Below, piece by piece: positions 1 through 6,027 of a stretch of 7,666 bases of DNA. The DNA is taken from positions 1 to 7,666 of the forward strand of contig JAUXFU010000035.1 of the NCBI GenBank assembly GCA_030622705.1, read 5' to 3'. How positions within the stretch are numbered: position 1 is the first letter of the stretch; every line of letters starts with the position of its first letter. The position numbers and the translations under genes are program-made. The notes below the pieces were generated by a model. The model was not told the origin of the DNA. It was given only the letters and a program-made list of their open reading frames with translations, and ran no database searches. Source of the stretch: Candidatus Omnitrophota bacterium (GTDB lineage Bacteria > Omnitrophota > Koll11 > Gygaellales > JAHJCI01).

Positions 1-317
1 CCCACTACTGTTTTAGTATTCGCTTCTGTTCCTGGATTTACCGTAACATACTCCCGAATAACATTATCATTGCCGATCTCCAGAAAACTCTCAGCACCCG
101 TGAATTGAAGGTCCTGAGGGATGCTGCCTAGAACCGCTCCGGTAAATATCTGGCAACGTTGACCCAGAGTAGTTCTGCCTTCAATTACGCAATGCGCGCC
201 AACAACCGTATCTTCTCCAATTGTAACACCATCACCAATAACTGCATAAGGCCCAAGTGTTACGCCTTTCTTTAACTTAGCCTTTTTTGATACTATCGCC
301 GTAGGATGTATATTCAT
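1..317 (-). CDS. lpxA: UDP-N-acetylglucosamine acyltransferase LpxA, N-terminal 105 residues (runs off the left edge)
   Basis: LpxA transfers a 3-hydroxyacyl chain from acyl carrier protein to the 3-OH of UDP-GlcNAc, the first step of lipid A synthesis, as a cytoplasmic trimer. Translating the minus strand from the ATG at 317-315 gives 105 codons that stay open to the window edge. They begin [10 protein letters not shown] and show hexapeptide (left-handed beta-helix) periodicity such as [10 protein letters not shown] and [10 protein letters not shown]. The family-diagnostic GSIPQDLQ lies near residues 64-71 and [13 protein letters not shown] near 85-97. The catalytic His (about residue 125 in the E. 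coli enzyme) and the acyl-chain ruler lie outside the window, so activity and chain length cannot be judged. No Shine-Dalgarno sequence precedes the ATG; a hairpin of the intergenic repeat ends 9 nt upstream. A GTG five codons further upstream (332-330) is in frame but also lacks a ribosome-binding site, and an in-frame TAA lies just beyond it, so ATG is preferred. LpxD is similar in fold, but the GSIPQDLQ and NVIREY motifs are LpxA-specific. Confidence 0.95.
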   Translation of the reverse strand, partial: MNIHPTAIVSKKAKLKKGVTLGPYAVIGDGVTIGEDTVVGAHCVIEGRTTLGQRCQIFTGAVLGSIPQDLQFTGAESFLEIGNDNVIREYVTVNPGTEANTKTVV

Positions 318-534
318 TTTTAATGAGCCCACAACTTACGGAGTACGAAGTACGACGTAAGTTATCTGGGCGAATTGAACCCCACCCTCTAAGCCCTTAA
401 AAAATTGCTCCTCTGCATAGAGGGCGGGGTAAGTTCAGCCATACGACTTCTGTTCGCTATCGTCCTTCGATTACACTCAGGACGACCCTGAGCTTGTCGA
501 ATGGGTCGCTCCATAAGTCGTGGCCTCACTTATC
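318..534 (-). repeat. Composite palindromic intergenic element, copy 1 (lpxC-fabZ / lpxA junction)
   Basis: This stretch matches 1849-2064 with about 11 substitutions and one 1-base indel over 217 bp (near 94% identity). It fills the whole gap between lpxC-fabZ and lpxA and overlaps the last codons of lpxC-fabZ, whose TGA (528-526) lies inside it. In transcript orientation it has three stems. Stem I is a nested stem-loop at 438-524, with an inner CTCAGG/CCTGAG hairpin. Stem II pairs 419-429 with 380-390 (CCCCGCCCTCT with AGAGGGTGGGG, one G-U pair). Stem III pairs 356-363 with 333-340 (AACTTACG/CGTAAGTT), with an outer GCCCA/TGGGC pairing at 367-371 and 327-331. The ends form an imperfect terminal inverted repeat: TAATGAGCCCAC at 321-332 against GTGGCCTCACTTA at 520-532. 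It could be a REP/BIME-like or MITE-like non-autonomous element; no transposase is in view. The repeat itself is certain; its class and function are inference. Confidence 0.95.
327..371 (-). promoter_or_regulatory. Start-proximal hairpin (stem III, copy 1) in the lpxA leader
   Basis: In the transcript, GCCCA (371-367) can pair with TGGGC (331-327) and AACTTACG (363-356) with CGTAAGTT (340-333). Inside these, GTAC (353-350) pairs with GTAC (346-343) around a UUC loop. The 3' arm ends 9 nt before the lpxA ATG, so the structure sits where a ribosome would load, and no Shine-Dalgarno sequence lies between. A role in translation initiation or mRNA processing is inferred from position only. Confidence 0.45.
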
Positions 535-1848
535 CACTAAAGCAAACATTAAATCAGCCTCGGCCACTAATTTACCGTCAACCTTTGCCCGGCCGTGCAC
601 CTGACCGGTCCTCGTTTTTAATTTTACCGTCTCTAACTCTAAAATAAGCTGGTCACCAGGGATAACCGGCTTTCGCCATTTTATATTATCGGCAGCCATA
701 AAAAAAGCTAATTTACCCTGATACTCTTCGCAAGTTAGCATCATCACTCCGCCGACCTGTGCCATTGCCTCAACCACTAAAACACCGGGCATAACCGGCC
801 GTCCCGGAAAATGACCCTTAAAAAAGTAATCATTTATAGTTACATTCTTGATACCACAAGCACTCTTGCCCTTCTCTAGATGAATAATCCTATCCACAAA
901 CAAAAAAGGCTGCCGGTGGGGCAGAATCCTCATAATAGCCTCGGCATCTAACTGCTCACCCTCAACCAACTGATATTTTAACTGTACGCTGGAACTAAAT
1001 AATTTATCTCTCTGATGCTTTATTTTTTTTAGTAATTTTAAATTTAACGCGTGGCCGCTCTTTATCGCGATAATGTGCGCCTTAAGTGGACAGCCCAAAA
1101 GATAGAGATCGCCGATTAAATCCAACACCTTATGACGCACAAACTCATCTTCGAAGCGCAGCTTATTATTAATCACATCCTTCTTCCCGACCACCAGAGT
1201 ATTCTTGTAATTTGCCCCTTTCCCTAACCCCTTACCCTGTAGATCATCTGCCTCTTCCTGTAAACAGAATGTACGAGCTGCGGCAATCTCATTCTTAAAG
1301 AACTCCGGTTTGTTTATATAATCAAGATATCCCGATTTAAGCAGAGGCTGTCCTTCATAGCTTAAGGTATAAGAAATTCTGAATTCCGGAAAAGGAAGAG
1401 CAATAATAGTTGCGTTTTCCTCCTGCACATAGACTGGCTCACGTAATAAAAAATAATTACGGGGGTTTTCCTGCTGTTCAATACCCGCTGCCTCTAATGC
1501 CTTAATCATAACCTTAGCGCTGCCGTCAAAACCCGGGAACTCATTATTAGTAATCTCAATATCCAGGTTATCTATTCCTAAGCCACAGAGAGCCGCCATA
1601 ATATGTTCAACTGTATGTACCTGCACCTGCTGTTGCCCCATAGATGTACGACGCATAATAAAAGACTCAGCAAGAATATTGCTCCACTCTGCGCGCAAAG
1701 AAGGCTGACCCTGCAAATCAACCCGGATAAAATTTATACCACAACCCACTCCTGCAGGCTTAAATTTAATCCTTGCCTTATTTCCGCTATGCAACCCAAT
1801 ACCCTCTTCTAACTCTATTTCTTTTTTTATTGTCCGCTGTTTATCCAT
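526..1848 (-). CDS. lpxC-fabZ: Bifunctional UDP-3-O-acyl-GlcNAc deacetylase / 3-hydroxyacyl-ACP dehydratase (LpxC-FabZ fusion)
   Basis: This 440-residue protein joins two enzymes. Residues 1 to about 283 are LpxC, the Zn-dependent deacetylase and committed step of lipid A synthesis. GIGLHSG is at 16-22; HTVEH at 78-82 gives the catalytic Glu81 and Zn ligand His82; RTF is at 192-194. VRHKVLD at 237-243 gives ligands His239 and Asp243, and SGH at 264-266 gives the conserved His266. Residues about 300-440 are FabZ, the hot-dog-fold dehydratase of fatty-acid synthesis. ILPHRQPFLFVDR is at 308-320, catalytic His346 lies in FFKGHFPGRPVMPG and catalytic Glu360 in VVEAMAQ. Only a short linker (about 284-300) separates them, and both active sites look intact. 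Such fusions are known in Bacteroidota/Chlorobiota and some other diderms. The two enzymes act on opposite sides of the 3-hydroxyacyl-ACP branch point between lipid A and phospholipid. The gene is flanked on both sides by copies of the same element; the final GAT AAG TGA belongs to copy 1. No Shine-Dalgarno sequence precedes the ATG, and an in-frame TAA lies 21 nt upstream of it, so this start is forced. Confidence 0.97.
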   Translation of the reverse strand: MDKQRTIKKEIELEEGIGLHSGNKARIKFKPAGVGCGINFIRVDLQGQPSLRAEWSNILAESFIMRRTSMGQQQVQVHTVEHIMAALCGLGIDNLDIEITNNEFPGFDGSAKVMIKALEAAGIEQQENPRNYFLLREPVYVQEENATIIALPFPEFRISYTLSYEGQPLLKSGYLDYINKPEFFKNEIAAARTFCLQEEADDLQGKGLGKGANYKNTLVVGKKDVINNKLRFEDEFVRHKVLDLIGDLYLLGCPLKAHIIAIKSGHALNLKLLKKIKHQRDKLFSSSVQLKYQLVEGEQLDAEAIMRILPHRQPFLFVDRIIHLEKGKSACGIKNVTINDYFFKGHFPGRPVMPGVLVVEAMAQVGGVMMLTCEEYQGKLAFFMAADNIKWRKPVIPGDQLILELETVKLKTRTGQVHGRAKVDGKLVAEADLMFALVDK

Positions 1849-2064
1849 CTTTAATGAGCATATAACTTACGGAGCACGAAGTATGACGTAAGTTATATGC
1901 GCGAATTAACCCCGCCCTCTAAGCCCTTAAAAAATTGCTCCTCTGCATAGAGGGCGGGGTAAGTTCAGCCATACGACTTATGTTCGCTATCGTCCTTCGA
2001 TTACACTCAGGACGACCCTGAGCTTGTCGAATGGGTCGCTCCATAAGCCGTGGCCTCACTTATC
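1849..2064 (-). repeat. Composite palindromic intergenic element, copy 2 (lpxD / lpxC-fabZ junction)
   Basis: This is the second copy of the element at 318-534, in the same orientation and filling the gap between lpxD and lpxC-fabZ. It supplies the lpxD stop codon: TAA at 2062-2060, read one frame away from the TGA used at copy 1. Stem I spans 1968-2054, with its outer arm fully pairable here apart from one G-U. Stem II pairs 1949-1960 with 1909-1920 over 12 perfect base pairs. Stem III pairs 1887-1900 with 1858-1871 over 14 perfect base pairs (GCATATAACTTACG in the transcript). About 150 bp covering stems I and II differ from copy 1 at only three positions; most differences fall in stem III. 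The terminal inverted repeat is reduced to TAATGAG (1852-1858) against CTCACTTA (2055-2062). Confidence 0.95.
1858..1900 (-). promoter_or_regulatory. Start-proximal hairpin (stem III, copy 2) in the lpxC-fabZ leader
   Basis: A perfect 14-bp inverted repeat (GCATATAACTTACG / CGTAAGTTATATGC) encloses a 15-nt region that can add three more pairs around a UUC loop. The 3' arm ends 9 nt before the lpxC-fabZ ATG (1848-1846). The sequence between is TCATTAAAG, without a Shine-Dalgarno core. Control of initiation at the committed lipid A enzyme is a position-based inference. Confidence 0.45.
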
Positions 2065-3085
2065 TTTTTCCTAATTCCTCAATTTTCTTCTTTATTTCCT
2101 CAACTTTTTTATAAAGCCGGGGCAAATTCTGGATGCAGGCATTAATCCGCCTGGCAATCGAATGCGGCTTTGCCGGATAACCCGAAACAAAGGTATTAGC
2201 GGGTACAGACTTAGTTACTCCGGCTCTCCCGGCAACCGTTACCTGATCACCAACCGAGATATGCCCGGCAAATCCGGCCTGTCCTGCCACAGTAACATTA
2301 TTACCAATAGTTACACTTCCTGCAATACCCACCTGCGCAACGATAAAACAATTCTCACCAATTACTACATTATGGGCAATCTGCACTAAATTATCAATCT
2401 TGGTGCCCCTTCCAATAATAGTCTTGTCAAAACGCGCCCGGTCAACAGTAACATTTGCCCCAATCTCAACATCATCTTCGATTATTACCGCTCCAATCTG
2501 AGGTATTCGTTCATGCCTGCCTTCCCGGGTAATAAAACCAAAACCATCGGAACCAATTACACTACCGCTTTGAATTACCACACGGCTACCCATAATTATT
2601 GCTTCCCGGATAGAAACATTGGCGTGAATTAACGTATCGTTTCCGATCCGGGTATCCCTGCCGATATAACAGCCGGGATAGATTACCGTATTATCACCGA
2701 TAACCACATTTTCCTCAATCACGGTATAAGCGCCGATACCAACATCCTTACCGAGCTTGACATTTTTGTTTACGACCGCCGCAGGATGAACACCTTTGAG
2801 ATAAACTAATTTCTTAGGATGGAATTTATTTACAATTTTGCTAAAGGCATCTGACGAATTCTCTACCTGAATAAGAGTTTTAGAGCCAAATTTTACCTGC
2901 AGTGAAGTAATAACTGCTGAAGCTTGAGTCTGAGAAACCAAATGATTATATCGCGGATTTGTCAGGAAAGTAATATCCCCCTGTTTTGCCTCTTTTATCC
3001 CGCAGACACCTTTAATTGTAAGCTTCTCGTCGCCAAAAACTCTACCTCCTAAAAAATCGGCAATCTCCTTTACGGTCATCCGCAT
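2060..3085 (-). CDS. lpxD: UDP-3-O-acylglucosamine N-acyltransferase LpxD
   Basis: LpxD adds the second 3-hydroxyacyl chain, at the 2-amino group of UDP-3-O-acyl-glucosamine, the third step of lipid A synthesis, as a cytoplasmic trimer. The 341 residues match the usual family length. An N-terminal uridine-binding domain (about 1-98, with [16 protein letters not shown] at 26-41) leads into a left-handed beta-helix of hexapeptide repeats (about 99-300). That helix holds GSDGFGF at 178-184, the catalytic QIAHNVVIG with His238, and AGHISVG with His275. The C-terminus (about 309-341) is a charged helix rich in Lys and Glu, as expected for the LpxD trimer tail. Start: ATG at 3085 and ATG at 3079 are two codons apart and neither has a clear Shine-Dalgarno sequence, so the true start could be either. 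It begins 31 bp after ompH, which suggests one transcript. The reading frame ends in a TAA contributed by the intergenic element, giving a terminal LGKR. Confidence 0.97.
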   Translation of the reverse strand: MRMTVKEIADFLGGRVFGDEKLTIKGVCGIKEAKQGDITFLTNPRYNHLVSQTQASAVITSLQVKFGSKTLIQVENSSDAFSKIVNKFHPKKLVYLKGVHPAAVVNKNVKLGKDVGIGAYTVIEENVVIGDNTVIYPGCYIGRDTRIGNDTLIHANVSIREAIIMGSRVVIQSGSVIGSDGFGFITREGRHERIPQIGAVIIEDDVEIGANVTVDRARFDKTIIGRGTKIDNLVQIAHNVVIGENCFIVAQVGIAGSVTIGNNVTVAGQAGFAGHISVGDQVTVAGRAGVTKSVPANTFVSGYPAKPHSIARRINACIQNLPRLYKKVEEIKKKIEELGKR

Positions 3086-3116
3086 ATTGCTTTATTTAAT
3101 CTTAGCTTTAAAGGAA

Positions 3117-3614
3117 CTATTTCTTATTAAGGATTTCTGAAATCTCCTTAGTAATATCCAAATCTTTTTTCTCATATACCAATGCGCGCTTATCAAAAAC
3201 AAATGTTAAGTCTTTCTCTTTGGCATATGACCCAATTACTCCCTGGATGTCCTTAAATATATCCTGTGCACTTTTATCCCTTTCTTTGCGTAAATCCTGG
3301 GTGGCATTGCGGTCAAATTCCTGAAGTTTAACTATCTTATCCTCTAATTTACTCTTGCGGGATTCTCTTTCGTCTTCGCTTAACAAACTTAAGCTTTCCT
3401 GCATTTTTTTAACATCCTCTAATTTCTTCTCTCTTTTTTCTTCATAATCCTTCTGCTTCTTCTCTAAAACCTTATCGTATTCCTTGGTCTTGCTGTATTG
3501 GCTAAAAAGCTGGCCAAAGTCTACATAAGCTAATTTCTCCGCGGCATAGCCTGAAGCCGTCACGAAAAACAAACCTAGCGCTATCCCTAAAATCACCAAA
3601 CCTCTTTGTTTCAT
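3117..3614 (-). CDS. ompH: OmpH/Skp family periplasmic chaperone
   Basis: Skp/OmpH trimers hold unfolded outer-membrane proteins in the periplasm and pass them to the BAM complex. The start chosen is the ATG at 3614-3612, because a strong GGAGGAG (3625-3619) lies just upstream and the product then opens with a clean signal peptide. That peptide is MKQR, a hydrophobic core GLVILGIALGLFFV, and a probable cut near residues 24-25 in SGYAA. An in-frame ATG at 3665 would add 17 residues encoded mostly by the tandem repeat, destroying the signal peptide. The 165-residue precursor has the conserved AYVDFGQLFSQY at 29-40 and a long Lys/Glu-rich coiled-coil arm (about 42-125). It ends with YAKEKDLTFVFDKRALVY (about 130-147) and a tail helix. 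It sits between bamA and lpxD, the usual skp position. Sequence identity in this family is low, so the call rests on architecture plus context. Confidence 0.93.
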   Translation of the reverse strand: MKQRGLVILGIALGLFFVTASGYAAEKLAYVDFGQLFSQYSKTKEYDKVLEKKQKDYEEKREKKLEDVKKMQESLSLLSEDERESRKSKLEDKIVKLQEFDRNATQDLRKERDKSAQDIFKDIQGVIGSYAKEKDLTFVFDKRALVYEKKDLDITKEISEILNKK

Positions 3615-3618
3615 CTTT

Positions 3619-3625
3619 CTCCTCC
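3619..3625 (-). promoter_or_regulatory. Strong Shine-Dalgarno of ompH
   Basis: GGAGGAG lies 4 nt before the ATG at 3614, and its GGAGG core 6 nt before. It decides the ompH start in favour of 3614 over the upstream ATG at 3665. It is the strongest ribosome-binding site in the window and contrasts with lpxA, lpxC-fabZ and dnaB, which show none. Confidence 0.9.
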
Positions 3626-3636
3626 TCTCTGAAAAA

Positions 3637-3684
3637 ATCAATTTAACAATATGACAATATAACAATATGACAATATAACAATTT
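3637..3684. repeat. 8-bp tandem repeat in the bamA-ompH spacer
   Basis: On the plus strand five 8-mers follow one another from 3645: AACAATAT, GACAATAT, AACAATAT, GACAATAT, AACAATTT, preceded by a degenerate ATCAATTT. The alternation of A and G gives a 16-bp higher-order unit. The array fills the spacer and overlaps the bamA stop codon (TAA, 3685-3683). It could be a slippage-prone microsatellite; it does not encode part of OmpH if the start at 3614 is right. Confidence 0.9.
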
Positions 3685-6025
3685 AAAAACCCCCTCCCAT
3701 GCTAAAATGAATCCTCCCTGTTTTCTTTTCATCTTCACCCGGCTGTTTATCCAAAGGAATACCGTAATCTAATTTTATCGGGCCAATAGGCGTCTTTATA
3801 CGCAGGCCCAAACCAACACCGGACTTAAAACCACTCCTGCCAATATCTCCGAGCTTACGCCAGGCATTGCCCGTATCATAAAAACCCGCCAGGCGCAAGA
3901 AATCGAGTAAAGGATACGTATACTCAATGTTTCCAATTAACATAGAATTACCGCCCAAAGGATCCTTATCGTCAGAATCCTCATCAATCGGCCCAACCAT
4001 TCTTTCTTCATATCCCCGGATAGTATTAGCACCCCCGACAAAAAAACGTTCATATATCGGGACATTCTCGGTATCGCTATAAGCATCAGCCAGACCTACG
4101 CGACCTTTCAATTCTAAGACTGAACGGTTCCATAAACCAAAGTATTTTGAGGCGCGCCCCCGGAATTTAAAGAAATCCTTATCTCCCCCAAAGGCGCCGC
4201 CGGCAAATTTAGCATTCCCTGTAAGATAAATTCCTCTGGCAGGACTAAAGATATTATCACGGTCATCAAAACTCAAACCCAACTCAATACTGGATATATT
4301 GTTTTTACCCTCCTCCTTCTCAAATTCTTTCTTAATTTCACTAGCACTCGGATCAATATTATCGATTTCTATTTGCTCAAGACGATAGGCAATATTCCCC
4401 TTAACATACTCAGATAACTCCTTACCTAAACGAATATCGCCACCGGTTCTTTTCTCATCATAACCCCAGCCGGCATCATTATCCCTATCGTGCGTTATCC
4501 TGTACAAGTCAAAACCAAAAGATATAGGATAATCAAACAGCCATGGTTCAGTAAAACTCAGACTGCTATTTTCACTTAAAGTTCCTAATTCGGCGCGAAA
4601 ACTTAAGTTCTGTCCATCGCCGGTAAAATAAGGAAAATTCTTCCAATCAAAGTTTCTCTGCTCAATCTCAAAAAAGCCAATAAAATCCTCAACGGTCGAA
4701 TACCCGCCGCCAAAGCTGAATGTCCCGGTCTTTGCCTCTTTTACCTCAACAATCAAATCCCTCTGATTGGCGACCTCGGTGCTTTCGGTGTTATAATTTA
4801 TTTCTTCAAAGAAACCCAGATTAACCAAACGCTCTTTGCTGCGGCGAAGCTTCGGCCCATCGAACCTATCACCGGGGAGAAGCCTTAGCTCACGTCGAAT
4901 AACTATATCCTTGGTTTTAACATTACCCCGTATTTTTATCTTATTAACAAAAAAAACTTCATTCTCGGTTATATGGTAAGTAATATCGATTGCGCCGGTA
5001 TCCGGATTCAGAATTGTAGTAGGATACAGATCAGCCATAATATAACCACGGTCAAAATATAAACCCTGAATAATAAATCCGTCCTGGCTTAATCCATCAG
5101 AAAAATACGGCTTCCCCGGCAGGCAAAATTTAATGGCATCGCGTATCTCATCCCCGCCAACAACAGCGTTGCCCGTAAGATTAATCAAACCAATAAAATA
5201 CTGCTTCCCTTCCCGGATGACTATAGTAATATAAAGATATGGCTTATGAAAAACATCCTTAATCACATAATCTGCCTCGATATCGCTAAAACCATCTTTC
5301 TTATAAAACGATTTGATCCTTTCCATATCCTCTTTTAAAACATCCTCTTTAAATACCCCTCCCCCAAATAACCATGCCCGTTTTGTCTTAATAAATTTCA
5401 GGATTCGCTTATCGGAAAAAGCCTTATTACCTTCAATAAATATCCTTTTAATTTTAATGCGCCTGCCTTCACGCGCAATAAAATCAACTACCGCCTGATT
5501 AGTCCCATAATCAACATCCACTTTATATTCAACCTGACTTTCGGAAAACCCCTTTTTAACATACTTATTTTTTAACTCAGCGCAATCTTCGCTTAATGCA
5601 GGATAATCCAGATGCTGCCCGGGACGGGATTTTATTAACTCCCGAAGCTTCTCTTCCTTAAGACGCAGACGTCGAAACCCAACAAAATTTATCTCTTTAA
5701 TTAAAGGCCGCTCAACTACGGTAACAACAACCTTAATCCCCTGTTCAAAATCCTCTGTTTTTATGTCAATATCGCTAAAATACCCCAGAAGATAAAGCCG
5801 CTTTAAATCGTTATTAATCACATTATCTGAATAAACTGAGCCAACGCGTGTTTTTATTTTAGAAAGTATTGTCGTTGTATTAATTGAATAATTTCCTTCT
5901 ACCTCAATAGCAGTCACGAGATTCTGGCTTTCGTTATCATCCTGGGCAGACAAAGGCAGGGTCAGTAAAACTAAAATGACCGCAACCATAAACATCACCA
6001 TACTTCTTCTCAGCTTGACAGCCAT
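3683..6025 (-). CDS. bamA: Outer-membrane protein assembly factor BamA (Omp85 family)
   Basis: BamA is the essential outer-membrane insertase that folds beta-barrel proteins delivered by chaperones such as Skp. The 780-residue protein has a signal peptide (hydrophobic 9-25, probable cut after Ala27). Five POTRA domains follow at about 36-106, 107-188, 189-274, 275-356 and 357-431. Each shows the repeated pattern of an I..I.(V/I).GN-type strand, helices and a GYF/GFS/GFF turn. The 16-strand barrel domain runs from about 434 (GTFSFGGGYSTVEDF) to the end. The conserved lid motif VRGY/F appears as IRGY at 669-672 in FFVGGANTIRGYEER. The C-terminus RIHFSMGGGF ends in Phe, as expected for an outer-membrane beta-signal. 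Five POTRA domains and about 800 residues are the standard BamA layout, so TamA (three POTRAs) is excluded. The start ATG lies 2 bp after the dnaB stop and behind an AAGGA, which suggests translational coupling with dnaB. Confidence 0.97.
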   Translation of the reverse strand: MAVKLRRSMVMFMVAVILVLLTLPLSAQDDNESQNLVTAIEVEGNYSINTTTILSKIKTRVGSVYSDNVINNDLKRLYLLGYFSDIDIKTEDFEQGIKVVVTVVERPLIKEINFVGFRRLRLKEEKLRELIKSRPGQHLDYPALSEDCAELKNKYVKKGFSESQVEYKVDVDYGTNQAVVDFIAREGRRIKIKRIFIEGNKAFSDKRILKFIKTKRAWLFGGGVFKEDVLKEDMERIKSFYKKDGFSDIEADYVIKDVFHKPYLYITIVIREGKQYFIGLINLTGNAVVGGDEIRDAIKFCLPGKPYFSDGLSQDGFIIQGLYFDRGYIMADLYPTTILNPDTGAIDITYHITENEVFFVNKIKIRGNVKTKDIVIRRELRLLPGDRFDGPKLRRSKERLVNLGFFEEINYNTESTEVANQRDLIVEVKEAKTGTFSFGGGYSTVEDFIGFFEIEQRNFDWKNFPYFTGDGQNLSFRAELGTLSENSSLSFTEPWLFDYPISFGFDLYRITHDRDNDAGWGYDEKRTGGDIRLGKELSEYVKGNIAYRLEQIEIDNIDPSASEIKKEFEKEEGKNNISSIELGLSFDDRDNIFSPARGIYLTGNAKFAGGAFGGDKDFFKFRGRASKYFGLWNRSVLELKGRVGLADAYSDTENVPIYERFFVGGANTIRGYEERMVGPIDEDSDDKDPLGGNSMLIGNIEYTYPLLDFLRLAGFYDTGNAWRKLGDIGRSGFKSGVGLGLRIKTPIGPIKLDYGIPLDKQPGEDEKKTGRIHFSMGGGF

Positions 6026-6027
6026 GC

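Noticed and set aside
1603..1812. Plus-strand open frame opposite lpxC-fabZ
   Set aside because: It lies wholly antisense to a motif-complete enzyme domain, has no recognisable motif, and no gene in the window runs on this strand.
318..2064. CRISPR array or IS remnant as an explanation for the repeated elements
   Set aside because: There are only two copies, they are 217 bp long and separated by a housekeeping gene, and no transposase fragment is visible in any frame of the repeats.
318..2064. Pure assembly duplication of the repeat
   Set aside because: Twelve scattered differences, concentrated in one stem, plus distinct flanking genes argue for two real copies, though only long reads can settle it.
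2162..2389. Plus-strand open frame opposite lpxD
   Set aside because: It is antisense to the hexapeptide-repeat region of LpxD, whose repetitive codons easily leave other frames open; no domain is recognisable.
3615..3665. Longer OmpH start at the ATG at 3665
   Set aside because: It would add 17 residues encoded largely by the tandem repeat, bury the signal peptide, and ignore the strong GGAGGAG before the ATG at 3614.
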